Under the pieces are notes generated by a model, which saw nothing but the letters and a program-made list of their open reading frames with translations, was not told where the DNA came from and made no database searches. DNA of 64,000 bases, from positions 248,001-312,000 of the forward strand of contig OOIN01000040.1 in the NCBI GenBank assembly GCA_900323505.1, given 5' to 3'. Each line of letters begins with the position of its first letter. Within the stretch, counting starts at the first letter, position 1. Shown here in pieces: positions 21,370 through 33,264 of this stretch. The translations under genes and the position numbers were made by a program. This stretch comes from Ustilago trichophora (taxonomy: Eukaryota > Basidiomycota > Ustilaginomycetes > Ustilaginales > Ustilaginaceae).

Positions 21370-23856
21370 ATGACTTCTTCTTCCACCAACACTCGATTCC
21401 CCGCTCACCCTCACAAAGCATCAGCAACCATGCCAGCTGCATCTGCTCCTCCTCACAACCACGGTCTTCGACCACCTACAGCCGGTGTGCCTCCTCGCAC
21501 CCCTAGTCAGAACTCCTCCCACCGCAGCAGAGCTTCCGCCCCAGGCGCCAAACCCATCCTCTCCAACTCCGAGCCTCCCTACGTGATCGACGGTCCCAGC
21601 GGTAGAATCGCCTGCGTGGCTGACGTTCGCGGTAACATCTCCCTCTTCAATCAGATTGCTGCAGAGACTGGCGCCCAGGCCATCATCCATACCGGTGATT
21701 TCGGCTTCTACGACAATGCCAGCTTCGAACGTATCAGCGACCGCACCCTTCGCCATCTTGTTCAGTACTCTAGCCTCATCGATCCCGCCCTCCGCGCCAA
21801 GCTGCTGGATGAAGACCCTTCTCGTGGTCCTGCTGCCACCGAAAAGGGCTCTTCCGCTGCCCGCATGCGTCAGCAGATCGCCCAACTCCAGCATGGCTTA
21901 CTCCTCTCCGAGTTCTCCGACCTGCTCACCGGAAAGATCAAGCTCCAGGTTCCTGTCTTTACCGTCTGGGGCGCTTGTGAGGATGTTGCCATTCTCGAGC
22001 GCTTCCGCACCGGCGAATACCAGGTCCACAACCTCTTCGTCCTCGATGAGGCCACGACCAAGGCTATCGAAGTAGGTGGAATCCGTCTGCGTCTCTTCGG
22101 TCTCGGTGGTGCTGTTGTGCCGCACAAGCTCTTTGACAACGGCGAGGGTGCCGCTACCATCGCTGGTGGACAGGGAACCATGTGGACCACCGCCCTTCAG
22201 ATTGGCGAATTGATCGACACGGCTCAAAAGACCTTTGACCCCACCGAGACCCGTCTGCTCATCACTCACGCCTCTCCCGGTCGTGAAGGTCTTCTCGCCC
22301 AGCTCGCCTTGGCACTCAAAGCTGACCTCACCGTCAGTGCCGGTCTCCACTTCCGATACAGCGTTTCGTACAACGAATTCAGCGTCCAGCACGATGCCGA
22401 AAACTACAAGAATAAGCTCCAGCATGCCAAGCAGGCCTTCAGCGACATTTGGGAGACCGTCAAGACCCAGGTCGAGGCCGTGATTGACGAGAATCAGAGA
22501 ATGCTCCTCAACAATGCACTTGCTGTGGCCAACCGTGTCGTGCCCACCGCGACTGCCACGGGTGCAGCGAGCGAGGAGCCTGCTTGGAAGAATACGTGGA
22601 ACTGGAATCTGCCCGATGCTGCGTACGGCAACCTTGTGCTCAGCATTCGCGACGGCAGGGTGAGCGCAGAGACCAAGTCGCAGGGCTTCAACTTTGCCTA
22701 CCGTCGCAATGGGCAGCCTATGAGTGCTATCACTCCCACTGCGGTGCCCGGTTCAGTGGCTAATGCTGCTCACACACCTAGTACCAACACTCCGGCCCCT
22801 GCAGCGAAGAACGCACCCGCCGCACCCTCGGCCCCCGCCGCGACCGCCGGTGCTTCCGCCTCGACCACTCCTGCCAAGCCCAAAGCTGCCGAGCCCAGCA
22901 ACGGCGCGTCTTCCACCACGACCCCTGCCAGCAAAGTGGCAAACTCCACTTCGACCGCTCCTTCCTCGACCAAGTCCCTCAAGGACAAGAAGGAGCGACC
23001 TAGCCGATCCGAGCGAGGTCACGAATCCGCTGCGTCGCGTTCCGATTTCGACGGAGGCTTTACCTCTGGCACCGATGGACGCAAATCTCCGACCTCTGGT
23101 CCCCGCAAAGTGCGCAATCCTTTTACGCTGTACGTTTCGCAGCTGAAAGAAGCCTTGCCGGTGAGCGAGGACGAGCTTCGCAGCTACTTTGGACCCGCCG
23201 CGGCTGGGATTGCGGGGATCAAGCTTGTATTTGACAAACCGCACCGAAGGGGAGCCTCGAGTGGCAAGGAGGATGTGGAGCCGCAAAGGAGGCAGAGGCC
23301 GTTTGCGTATGTTGAGTTCAAGGATGAGGCAGCGATGCAGGAAGGGTTGAGGAGGCAGGGTGAGGTGTTGAGGGGGGAGGTCAGGCCTGCGTTGGAGCAA
23401 GCTGATAGTAACAAGCAGCAGCAGCAGGTGGATGGTGGGGACAAGGAGAAGAAGGTGATGAACAAGAAGGGTGGTGAGACGGACAAGGAAGAGGAGATGG
23501 GAAAGAGTGCGGATGAAAAACCGAGATCGAGCAGGGGTGGTAGGAAGGAGAGACCGCCTAAAGTCGATAAATCCGAAAAGGCTGCAAGTGGTGTAGAGGT
23601 TAACGCTTCGAATGCCAACGACCACCCTGCTTCTGGAAACCATAACAAGAATAAAAAGAAGAACAACAATAGGGCCGACAAGAAGGACAAGAAGGATAAC
23701 TCTGCAAAGGAGGCCAAGGTTGTACCTGCCTCTGGTGCCGAGGTGGTTGGTGGTGGTGCAGAGGGTGCAGCTGGTAAAAAGGAGGCGTCTACCGCTACTG
23801 CTTCTGCTGCAATTGGTGGTGCTAATGGTAGTGTAGAGACCGGCCTAACCCTGTAA
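21370..23856 (+). CDS. DUF2433 metallophosphoesterase-fold protein with C-terminal RRM-like segment
   Basis: An 828-residue single-exon protein. The Met at 21370 (MTSSSTNTRF) is preferred to the one at 21301. Residues 75-440 or so follow the calcineurin-like fold of fungal DUF2433 proteins: CVADVRGNISLFNQI, HTGDFGFYD, VWGACED, LLITHASPGREG and LHFRYSV. Several positions differ from the classical metal-binding blocks: GNH(D/E) appears as GACED, and GHxH as GLHF. Catalytic activity is therefore doubtful. A long Ala/Thr/Pro linker follows, then an RRM-like segment at about 580-680 (NPFTLYVSQLKEALPVSEDE with FAYVEFKDEAAM). The Lys-rich tail is disordered. The RRM suggests RNA binding, which is inference. 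Confidence 0.85.
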   Translation: MTSSSTNTRFPAHPHKASATMPAASAPPHNHGLRPPTAGVPPRTPSQNSSHRSRASAPGAKPILSNSEPPYVIDGPSGRIACVADVRGNISLFNQIAAETGAQAIIHTGDFGFYDNASFERISDRTLRHLVQYSSLIDPALRAKLLDEDPSRGPAATEKGSSAARMRQQIAQLQHGLLLSEFSDLLTGKIKLQVPVFTVWGACEDVAILERFRTGEYQVHNLFVLDEATTKAIEVGGIRLRLFGLGGAVVPHKLFDNGEGAATIAGGQGTMWTTALQIGELIDTAQKTFDPTETRLLITHASPGREGLLAQLALALKADLTVSAGLHFRYSVSYNEFSVQHDAENYKNKLQHAKQAFSDIWETVKTQVEAVIDENQRMLLNNALAVANRVVPTATATGAASEEPAWKNTWNWNLPDAAYGNLVLSIRDGRVSAETKSQGFNFAYRRNGQPMSAITPTAVPGSVANAAHTPSTNTPAPAAKNAPAAPSAPAATAGASASTTPAKPKAAEPSNGASSTTTPASKVANSTSTAPSSTKSLKDKKERPSRSERGHESAASRSDFDGGFTSGTDGRKSPTSGPRKVRNPFTLYVSQLKEALPVSEDELRSYFGPAAAGIAGIKLVFDKPHRRGASSGKEDVEPQRRQRPFAYVEFKDEAAMQEGLRRQGEVLRGEVRPALEQADSNKQQQQVDGGDKEKKVMNKKGGETDKEEEMGKSADEKPRSSRGGRKERPPKVDKSEKAASGVEVNASNANDHPASGNHNKNKKKNNNRADKKDKKDNSAKEAKVVPASGAEVVGGGAEGAAGKKEASTATASAAIGGANGSVETGLTL

Positions 23857-23899
23857 GTGTGTGTGTGTGTATATGTCATCCTTTGCACGTCTCACATTC

Positions 23900-23930
<31 letters not shown>

Positions 23931-24088
23931 TTTAAATGTCATTGTTCATGATTTTCACCTTGTTCATCCCGCTTGTCCTAGACCTTTCACATCACACTTG
24001 AGTCCGATCGGTTTCGATCAATGAGGGCAGAGTGAAGGACAAGAGACGTTTTAGATTAATTCAACACTAGTACTTATCGCGAACGCGA

Positions 24089-24125
<37 letters not shown>

Positions 24126-24203
24126 AGAAAAGAATACATGGATCAAGATCTAGGAGCGAGCCCGTAGCAAAAGAAGGAAAGGGGAAAAAAAAAGATCGAT
24201 GGG
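23857..24203. other. Convergent intergenic region with poly(A) and GA repeats
   Basis: This lies between the 3' ends of the DUF2433 and bHLH genes. It holds a 29-nt A run (23900-23928) and a GA dinucleotide repeat (about 24094-24122). No gene is seen. Confidence 0.7.
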
Positions 24204-25244
24204 TCAACGGGACATGTGGTCGTAGTCTGGACGATGGCCGTTGAGATGAGGGGGAGGTTTGTTGTCTATGTTGCCTGTACCGGTGGAACGTGGGTGTCCG
24301 AGTTGGGATCTGAGACGGTCGACTTCGGCTGCGAGGTCGTCCTTTTCCTGTGCCAATTGGGCAATGTGTTCAACGGCTTTGCTAAGGATCTCCCATTTCG
24401 AGGTTTTGGGTCCCTTATCGACGGGAAGCTGATCGCGGAGATCGTCAAAGAGTTCCTTCATTTCTTTGCGACGCTTTCGCTCGGCGAGCTTGTGGCTGAC
24501 GCGAAGCTCGGGTGATCGGCTGTAGGGCTTCGAGTCCTTGTCCACCATGAGGTGCTTGGATGCTCCAAGGCTGCTGGTGGAGCCACGACGCGACTCGGAC
24601 ATGATTCCACCACCCTCGACCAGCGCACCTCCGCCCTCGCCATCGGGAGCGCTGAGATGAGGTATGCGGGGGTGAGCTTGCTTGTCGTCCATGCGGTACT
24701 CGGGGTTGGGCGCTGGCGGGTAGCTGCCGAACTGGTAGTTGGACTGAATCTGTCCATGACGCGCGCCTTCCGACGCTTCGTGGGATGCGTGAGGAGGCAG
24801 GTTCGAGCTTGAGCTGGGGCCCGAGGCGTGGTGATCCTCAGCACTGTGCGACTGTACGAGAGGAGTTGGGCTGTTGTTCTGGCTCATGAAGCGAGACGAG
24901 TGCAGACCCGAGTGACCTGGGCTAGCAAAGGGGCTACCGTGACCTGAGGGAACTGTAGGCTCGATCTGGATGCTACGACGTCTCGGTGCGTCAAAGAGGC
25001 TTGGGCTTGCTAGCGACGAGCCGGAGCTGCCACCGTGACCATGGCCGTGCGAGAAGCCAGCGTTGGCGCTCGCCGAAGCTGCAAGTGAGGCGTGAAGGAT
25101 GGGATCAGTCGAGCCTCGACGACCTGCATTGTAGTAAGGGTTGCCATGGCGTTCTGCCGAGGGCTCGAGTGGTGGAAGCGGGTTGAGATGCGGTGGGAGA
25201 TGCGGGTGTTGACGCGAACTGGGGTAATGGTTGGCCGCCATCAT
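24204..25244 (-). CDS. bHLH transcription factor with class-B (CACGTG-type) basic region
   Basis: A 346-residue protein. A Pro/Ser/His/Gly-rich, probably disordered N-terminal region (1-245) precedes a basic helix-loop-helix domain at about 247-317. The basic region reads SHKLAERKRRKEMKELFDDL, with His, Glu and Arg spaced as in E-box-binding class-B factors, so CACGTG binding is predicted. The loop is DKGPKTSKWEILSKAVEH, and helix 2 runs into a short heptad stretch (LAQEKDDLAAEVDRLRSQL) that could be a zipper. The family is certain, but the ortholog is not recognised. The start could be either of two adjacent Met codons (25244 or 25241). Some 8 kb of gene-free DNA lies upstream, so long 5' leader exons are possible. 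Confidence 0.92.
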   Translation of the reverse strand: MMAANHYPSSRQHPHLPPHLNPLPPLEPSAERHGNPYYNAGRRGSTDPILHASLAASASANAGFSHGHGHGGSSGSSLASPSLFDAPRRRSIQIEPTVPSGHGSPFASPGHSGLHSSRFMSQNNSPTPLVQSHSAEDHHASGPSSSSNLPPHASHEASEGARHGQIQSNYQFGSYPPAPNPEYRMDDKQAHPRIPHLSAPDGEGGGALVEGGGIMSESRRGSTSSLGASKHLMVDKDSKPYSRSPELRVSHKLAERKRRKEMKELFDDLRDQLPVDKGPKTSKWEILSKAVEHIAQLAQEKDDLAAEVDRLRSQLGHPRSTGTGNIDNKPPPHLNGHRPDYDHMSR

Positions 25245-28200
25245 TATACAACGATACCTGGGAAGTCCAGTCGTGCAATCAATAGAGGGAGAAAGTTGCG
25301 CTAGAGTGCAGAGAAGAGGAGGCAGCGCAGAGCGCTTTCAACGAGTTGAACGCAGGACAATCGAAAGAGACGAGATTGGTATCACGAGTCTCTTCTGTCC
25401 AAAGTCTGGGACGATGGGATCGTGCGTGATTCTACCGAGATAAGCAGCAGCAGGAATTGTGCGCGAGATTCGCTTGGAGATAGATGCCTGCAATTCGGCT
25501 ACTCGTGCAGAGACAAGACGGTCGGAAGTGAGCCGAGGAGTGCAAGTAAAAGCTGCACGGAGGGCCCGAAGAAAGGGAGGGGCGGTCGGAGAAGAGACCA
25601 AACAAAAATGCAAGAGATCGGACGGCGTTCGGTGCGGAGCGAGACGAGACGAGATACAAGACTGCGCCAGATTCCAGTGTGGACTTGATTGGAGTGCTCG
25701 AACTAAAATCCGCCTACAGCAATGACGTGGGATGCGGATGTAATCGAGTGTGACGCTGCGAAGCACAAGTGTGTGGCTTGGCGAACGGTATGAAATACTG
25801 GTGGACTAGCTTGAGAAAGGGGTCAAGTTACGAGCGCCGCGATCGGACGGAGGCAAATGAGATCGGTGCGGATCGGACTCTAGAGTCTGAAAGAGCGGAC
25901 CGCCTAGGCAGAGGTGGCGCAACAATGCAGGAATTGGCCGTTGCTTGATGAACGCTGGCGTATGTACTTGACCGGGCTGACACGAGAGCGGATGGGGAGA
26001 CAACTATGCAGTGGTTGGCTAGATGAATCGCAAAGCGGAGATGGACGTCGTGGTAGTGGTGGTGGTGGAGATGACAAGAAGGTGGAGGTTGGAGAGACAC
26101 GTTCGAAGGGAGAATGTCGAGAGTTGAAATTCGATCCACTATCAAGTAGATATGGGCTAAGAGTCGAATGGGGGAAAAGACGTCGAATGTGAAGAAAGGG
26201 AGATGCGATGGGGATGAAGGATGGAATTAATCGAGGAAGGCTATGTAAGTATAAGCAATTCGGTCGGTCAAGCAAGGGTCACCGCAGAGTAGGTACAGGT
26301 TAGCGTAGCGTAGCGTTAAATGAAGATGCAGCGTGGCTGAGCTCGTGGATGAGTGTGAGGCGCATCGCAGGAGCAGCAGGAGCAGCAGGAGCAGCAGCAG
26401 TTCACGCACTAGCTCGAGCTTGAGCACATAGAGACGGGCAGCCAGACCCACGAGTCTGTCTCTCTTTTTCGTTTGAAGCGGACCAAACGAAGGCGAACAG
26501 GCAAAAGCAGTGCAATTGCAGAAAGGAAGCGGGCCGACGCACGAAATGGACCAACTAAGCTGACAGGTGGGAGGACTTTTGCATGCGAGCTTGGCCGCCG
26601 ACCGCCAAGGTGCACTTTGTCACTCGCTCCTTTTGGCTTTGCTTTTTGTTTCCGATCCACGGATTCGCAGCGTCGACGCAATCCGAAACGATGGAGACAG
26701 GTTCGATGCATTGTTTTTTTGGCGCTTGATGCGTAGACTCGTTTTTAGATTCAAAATTCCTTTTTATTTCATTTTTATTTTAGAATAACAACGGATAATT
26801 CTGCTCTTCTCACTGCCGCTTAAAAATGATTTTATTCTATTTTATTTTGTTTTCTTTCAACACATGAAGTTGAGCCTGACCCTCTGCTCTTGAGGCAGCT
26901 ATCGATGAGCATATGTTGTGCCAGGTGGAATGCTCAATGGCTTGCTACGAGATAACAGTGGCGTAGTGAGGTATTGTCGATAGATTGGGACCAAGTTGAA
27001 TGACCGGCAGCCACTGTGGGCGTACCAGGACGGCGGTCAATTCTTGCAGACTGGACCAGTGCCAACGTCTTGGCATCCAGCCAGAGGAACCAGTGTTCGG
27101 GAAAGCGGATGCCGGCCGAGGGCGCAAGACGTAGGCCATTGAGGATATTCCAGTAGATCGAAATGAGAGGCAAGAGAGACAGGCGCAAGGCGAGGCAAGG
27201 CAAGGAGGTAGAAAGGGGCCAGGAGCAGACAAAACCCGACGATCCTAGCTTCAACCTCGTGCTCGCCACCTGCAATGCGTATCCTTGCTGCACGACCCCC
27301 AAATAAACCCGGGCCGAAGCACAGGAGAATCTCTGAGACAGACAGGCGGCAACTGACAGACAGAATCAATATCAAACAAAAAGGAGCGTGGCGTGGCCTC
27401 TCGTCACGCATGGACGCTAGGACGACGCTAGCACGTCAAGGGGGCGGGCGGCGGGGAGGTTGAAGCCAAAGAGAAACCAAACGGCGGGAGAGACCAGCCA
27501 AGATTCAAGCGAGCAATGAGGCGAGAAAGTGTGTTTTTTTTTTTTTTTTTTTTTTTTTGTTTTGTTTTGTTTTGTTTTTTTGTGTTTGGGTTGGAGCGAG
27601 CGAGCCAAGCGCATGCACAAGCAAATTGGCACCAGCCCGCGTTCGACGGGCGGCATCGTAAAACAGGAGACAGAGAGGGAGGGAGAGAGAGAGACAGACA
27701 TGAGACACGACGTTTTCTCTCGCTCTCTCCAGTCGACGACCGGACGAGAAGGTCGAAAGGAATTTCTCGATCCACTTCACTACAGTCATGTCAGGCGCAA
27801 GGCGGAGGGAGTGGGAATAGCACACTCTTTTTTCATCGTAACGATATGAGTTCACGTTGTCTCTCATCGCAACGATTTTGGTTTCTTTGACCCGAAAGCC
27901 GATCTAAAGTGCATGGCGCTGAGTCTGAGTTACGTACATTGAGTGGACGCACAGCCCAGAGAGAAAAAGTGTGTGTGTGTGTGTGATGAGACACATGAAG
28001 CCCGACGGACGACTCGTGATTGACGGATTGGACTGCCGACGGATGACATTTTGACAGGCGCCAGACCTTGACCCACACGAGCGACACTGCAACACTGCAC
28101 CTGCTGCACCAAGAGCAGCACGATGGCCGAATCTGCATTCATGCCCAGGGCGTATAGTATGTAGAAGCAGAGAGGGTAGAGGCCAGAGACACAAGAGGAG

Positions 28201-30680
28201 AAAGCGTGGCCTGAGGTCTGCGTGCGTGCAAAACCTGCAAGCGGAGGTTGAATGTTTATTTTTTTTATTTTATTTTATTTTTCCCCTACGGGAACCCAGC
28301 GATCCACCAAGAACGGCTTCTGCGACTCCCGAATTAGATGTCACTATCTTCCTGCTGCTGTTCCTGCAAGAGTACACAGCCTGCTACAGAACAGTACAGA
28401 TGCCTGCTTTCGACCTCAGCCGACTATCACAGCACCCAGTCAATCGGTCACTGGTTAGCACACTCCGTCTTGCGCCGAAAGTCGAAAGCAAAAGAACAAA
28501 AAAAAATTGGAATAGGAAACCACGCTGCACTTTTCTTCTCTTCCTTCCGATTCTATTGCAAAGACATCGCCCATACTCCACCATCGAATCAGCCATTGCT
28601 AAAATGTTCTTCCTTTGAAAGTAAAGAGAACCGAGTTGATTTGTCCCGCGTCGCCTGCTCGTGTGCACGATGAATAGAACAAGAGGGCGAATCAACATTG
28701 CTCGGAAGGTGCTTCCGGGGGGCAGGTTCTCCACGCGAGGAGCAGTCGACTGGAATGGCATCTAAGCCGGCCAGTTTTTTCAACAAAATTAAAAAAAGAC
28801 AAATGACAAAACAAAAGAAAAGACAGAGAGAGAAGAGACACGAGGGAGCACGCGGTCTTCTCTCCAGGGTAGTGATGGTGATGGTTTTGAAAAGGACCAA
28901 AAAAAAATGAAAAAAAAAAAATGCGGCGTTGCGGCCGCGCGGCTTCGCTCGACTCTCTCTGTCAAAGTGGCTGATACAGTTCGTTTCACGCTAATTGCTA
29001 GACTGGAATTCCAAAAGCTCGACTGCGTCACATCTTTCTCTCCCAAGCATGGCATCCACGAGCGATCAAAGCTTCCACGCTGCTCTGACAATGCTTCATG
29101 CACCATCACCGCCTTCTCTCTCTCCAACGGTGAGTCTTTTTCTTCTTCGTTTACTTTTTTTTTTTGACAGCCAAGAATTGCTGAACTATCACAGGTCAAT
29201 AGCATTGTTGGCTTGATCGATACAGTGCGAGCTTTAGCAAAGCTGTGTGGATAGAGCATGCCGTCGGATGTCACGATGCACACACACACGAGATCGAGAG
29301 TTAGGTCTGGCGACAGATCGGAGTTTAGCAGCGATTTCAAGCCAGGACTTTTTGCTGGAGAGAGTAAGGGAAGATCTAGACGCAGTAACAAAGAAGAAGA
29401 GGGGGGGGGGAGGGAAAAAAAAAAAAAAAAAAAGGAAGAAAAAAAAAAAAGGTCAAATGCCCAGCGTCCAGCCCCGTCTCGCTTACTTGCGCCATTTGGA
29501 TAAAAAATCTGCAACTTTCAACTTGGATTTCACACTAGCTGCCGTTTTGCCGCGGAAGCCAAAAATGCCTTTGCTATGCGATTCTGTAACCTGCAGCCTT
29601 GGCCCATCGCTTGGCAATACAAACACAAGAAGAGACGAACGGACCGAAGATTTAGCCACCCATCCTCGTTCTCTCCACGTCGCTCTATCGGCGCCTGATA
29701 CCAGCAATTTTTTGGTGGGTTCGGATTGTTAGACTTGGACAATTGGTGGTTTTTTTATTTTATTTTTATTTTTTTTTATTTTTTTTTGCTACACTGCTCA
29801 CATGGGGATATCAAACGACGCTTACATCGCGCAACGTCTTTCATCGTCTCAATCTGGTTTCAAAGCCGGCTTTGGAGTGAACGCCAATGTGCACGATGGC
29901 ATGGTCGGCTACTTTGTAATAGAACCTCCCTGCAGTATTCACATCACAAGAGCGAGCAAGCAGGGACACAACCCGAACATTCGGGTCACTTCGGCCGTTT
30001 CAGCATGCTCACAACGTCAGCTCGCATTTCCGCTGCTATACTCTATCACGGACCGGTCTCTGTGGAATGTGGCGGTGATGGACCATCATGAACCCCCGGC
30101 TCCACATCTTCCAGAGTTGGTTGTATAACCTTCCGCGGAAATACACGTCTATTTTCATCCCACACGCACACAGCAATGTTTTTGTCGCCACCTCGCAAAA
30201 GTTAGCGGAACAAGCGTTCCGCACTTCGCTTAGATGGTCGTTTTTGTGTGTTCGAGTGTTTGCTCCGGTTTCCGACGAAGGTATGTTCCTTCGGAACTGG
30301 CTGCGAAAAGAAATGTGTGAATGAATGTATGAATGATGGTGGTGATGTCGGTTGCCCAGGCGGGTTGCGGGTGGATAAGCTCGGAGAGCTGGAAAGGTGA
30401 CGCCACACTGTAGGGTGTCGAATAAGTCCCATGAGATGCAGCTTGGTGGTGAGTAGCAGCAGGTCCGGTTCTAAGTACTGCACAATGCCGAACAACTCGT
30501 CCGACAATGTTAAGTGACAGCCGCAATCGGAGCACCACGCTGTACTCTACAGTACAGTACAGTGTAGAGTAAAGGGAGCGACGACACGTGCCCAAAGTGC
30601 CACCCGCCTCAATGAACAAAAAGGCGTCGAGTCCCGGTCTCACATCTTGTCGGCCCACGCACTATTTCGCGCCGCTGCAC

Positions 30681-30721
<41 letters not shown>

Positions 30722-33264
30722 CCTTTTTTTTTTGGTGTGAGTTGGTGAGACCGGTCAATTTCATTCTGGTCTGATTCGGAAGCCGGCATCACGCTCTTCA
30801 TACTTTTCGGCCCTTCCGCCGATTTAACTCTGACCAATGGGCATCCTTCTTACAGTCCGGGTGGGCGTGTCTTGGCACTTCTCGGCACCAGAAGCATACT
30901 TGATTTCTTCACCACGCAAACATCACTGTCAAGTGAGGTAAAAAGGAACCAAAACAAAATAAAAAAATTCGCCGAAGAAGCTGATGTACAAACTCAGCGA
31001 TGCAGAGTCACTGTACTGTACTGTACACAGGCTGATGAGAGTAAGAGGGTGGGATTGTACTCCACTCGACCACCTCGGAAGCTTGCCTGCCGACAAAGGA
31101 AAAAGCTAAGGTTGATGAAATACAGAAGGATGCGGTTCTAGATCTAAATCTGCGGTCTATGTTTCTCGCTACCGCGACGACGAACAAATACATAAATCGT
31201 CGATTCTGAGATGATGTGCTGTACGATAAAGTGGGGTCTTGCTTGCTCGATCAAAAGCTTGGGGTTCCCGGGGTTAGGAGATAAGCTCCGAGCCAGCCTT
31301 TTTGAGGTGATTGATTAGTGTTGTCGATCGAGCACAATTTCATGGGGTGTTGCTGTGCTTCTTGCTCACTTTGATAGAGGCAAAGAGATCGAAATGCCTC
31401 GTCCTCGACAAGCAAAAGGGTAGCAGCTATAGCACCAGCGGAAGACTCGACAGCAACCAACACAGAGCGCGTGGGAAGACCTCCCTTAGCCGATAGCCTA
31501 CAATGCAGTACATTATACAAAGCAACACAAAGACGGTCCAGAACTTGACCAAGCTGGCATGCTGTTATACACGTACACTTGTTGACCAGTGTGTCACGCA
31601 GCGCGCGATTTGCACCGAGCTACTGTTTACAATGTGCTCGGTTCGGGTAATTGTGCTGTTACAATGCCGACGATCCAATGGCAAGGGATAGAGCGCTGTT
31701 TGGAGAGGAAGCATTTTAGGTTCGGCTCCAGAATGTGGACTGTACATCTGCAGGTGCAGGAACAGATGTCTGGCTGCAGCAGCGAACTCGAGCTACTATA
31801 CTTGCTAGCTTTGCCGCAAACCACCAATTCGCCTCATTTTTGCTAGTGACATACATATGGAGAGCCGAGCTACAGTGAGTTCCATTGTTTGAACAACAAC
31901 GTCTCAAGATGCGACGGAGTGGTACCGTGGCCGGAATGACCGATAGTGCAAAACCTCGAGGTGCGTCAACCTAAGGACTAGTGCCAAGAGAAAGCGGCGC
32001 CGAAGCTTCGGCACGCTCTTGAGACTATGTTTCTCTCTGCTATTGTGCCAGTTAAAGAAACACTTTCAAGTTTGCGTACATCTGGCAATCGGCTATGTTT
32101 TTCTTCATGCAGAACCCTAGCAACAACCAACAATGATCCCGCATGAGGAAGTTTCCGCGCCCGCGGAAGCAGTCATCGTACCCTATACCAACAAAGGTGC
32201 AAGGGGGTAAACATTTTGGTCGCCGATAGGTGTGATCAGGAACGTCGATTCGCACGCCTCACATATCCTTAGGCCATCAAGCAAAAAAAAAGAAAACAAC
32301 GCAGCGGTGACACGTTGGCCTCATGGAGAAGAAAAGACAGAGAGCGAGAGAGAGAGAGAGAGAGGATGTCTTGCCAAGTTTCAGCCATTGTGGACGCTAA
32401 CTTGATAAGACACGTAGTGTCTTGGCGATGCGCTCGTTTGCGAGATTGATGACTTTGCACGACGACGTCTTCACAGTGAGTTGGATGGGTTATGAGAGGG
32501 GGCTCGGGTCATCAACCGTGACCTTTACGCAACACCTCTAGTCATAATCTGGTCAACCGCCGTCTCAAAAAAAAGAAGACCTGTCGCACGGGAGGACGGA
32601 ACCCCGGAAAATCGGCAACCCTAAAATCAGCCTAGTCCACCTCGCTATAACTCACCAAGGCATTCTAATTTTTCTTGACAATCTCTCACCCCCTCACCCC
32701 TCACACAGTTCTGTGTTTGTTCTATACACTTCTGACTCGGCCTTTGCTGCTGAGGATGTACCGCTCAATCGGGGCTCTACCTATCATGCGCTTTCGGAGG
32801 ACATCTTCCCGAAAGAAACTATGTGTGTGTGTGTGTCTGGTCGGGAATCTATTTCACTGTACAGTATGCATATGTCGGTTGCTGTGAAACTTTATATCTT
32901 GCAATAAAGGATAATGATTGGTGTGCCTTAGCTGGAGCGTTCCACGTCGACTTTCTGCCATGAATAAGGGCATTTGTTGGTGATCATACCCCGATCAGGT
33001 CTTCCCGATGACCCTATGCACTCAGCTGATGCAAGAATTCTTCACTGATCACACGACAACGAAAGCAGATCGAATAAACTAGCGAGATCCATATTTTGGG
33101 GGCAGGTGACCAAGGCACAAGAAAGGTTTTGATCGGTACATTGGTGTTATTGTTGTTGATGCTAAAAGAAAAAAGTCAAGAATGAAACCAAAGAAAAGGG
33201 AAACCATGAAAAAAAAAAGAGGAAGAAGCATTGAAGGAAAGAAAAAAGGAGCAGGAAGGTGGCT
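25245..33264. other. About 8 kb without convincing genes, upstream of the bHLH gene
   Basis: Every open frame here is short, overlaps others, or translates repeats. Contents include a GCAGGA/GCAGCA repeat near 26368-26400, a T run at 27534-27558, a G run followed by A runs at 29401-29450, and a 38-nt T run at 30684-30721. There are also GTACAGTAC-type palindromes at 30545-30569 and 31011-31027, and a GA repeat at about 32347-32363. The distal part is the 3' flank of CPA2. Possible uses are an extended promoter or leader of the bHLH gene, or noncoding transcripts. Nothing in the sequence decides between these. Confidence 0.55.
30545..30569. repeat. Imperfect palindrome CTCTACA...TGTAGAG around GTACAGTAC
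   Basis: Arms CTCTACA and TGTAGAG flank three overlapping TACAG units centred on GTACAGTAC. The arrangement could form a short hairpin or serve as a dimeric protein site. Related copies are scattered through the gene-poor parts of the window. Confidence 0.7.
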
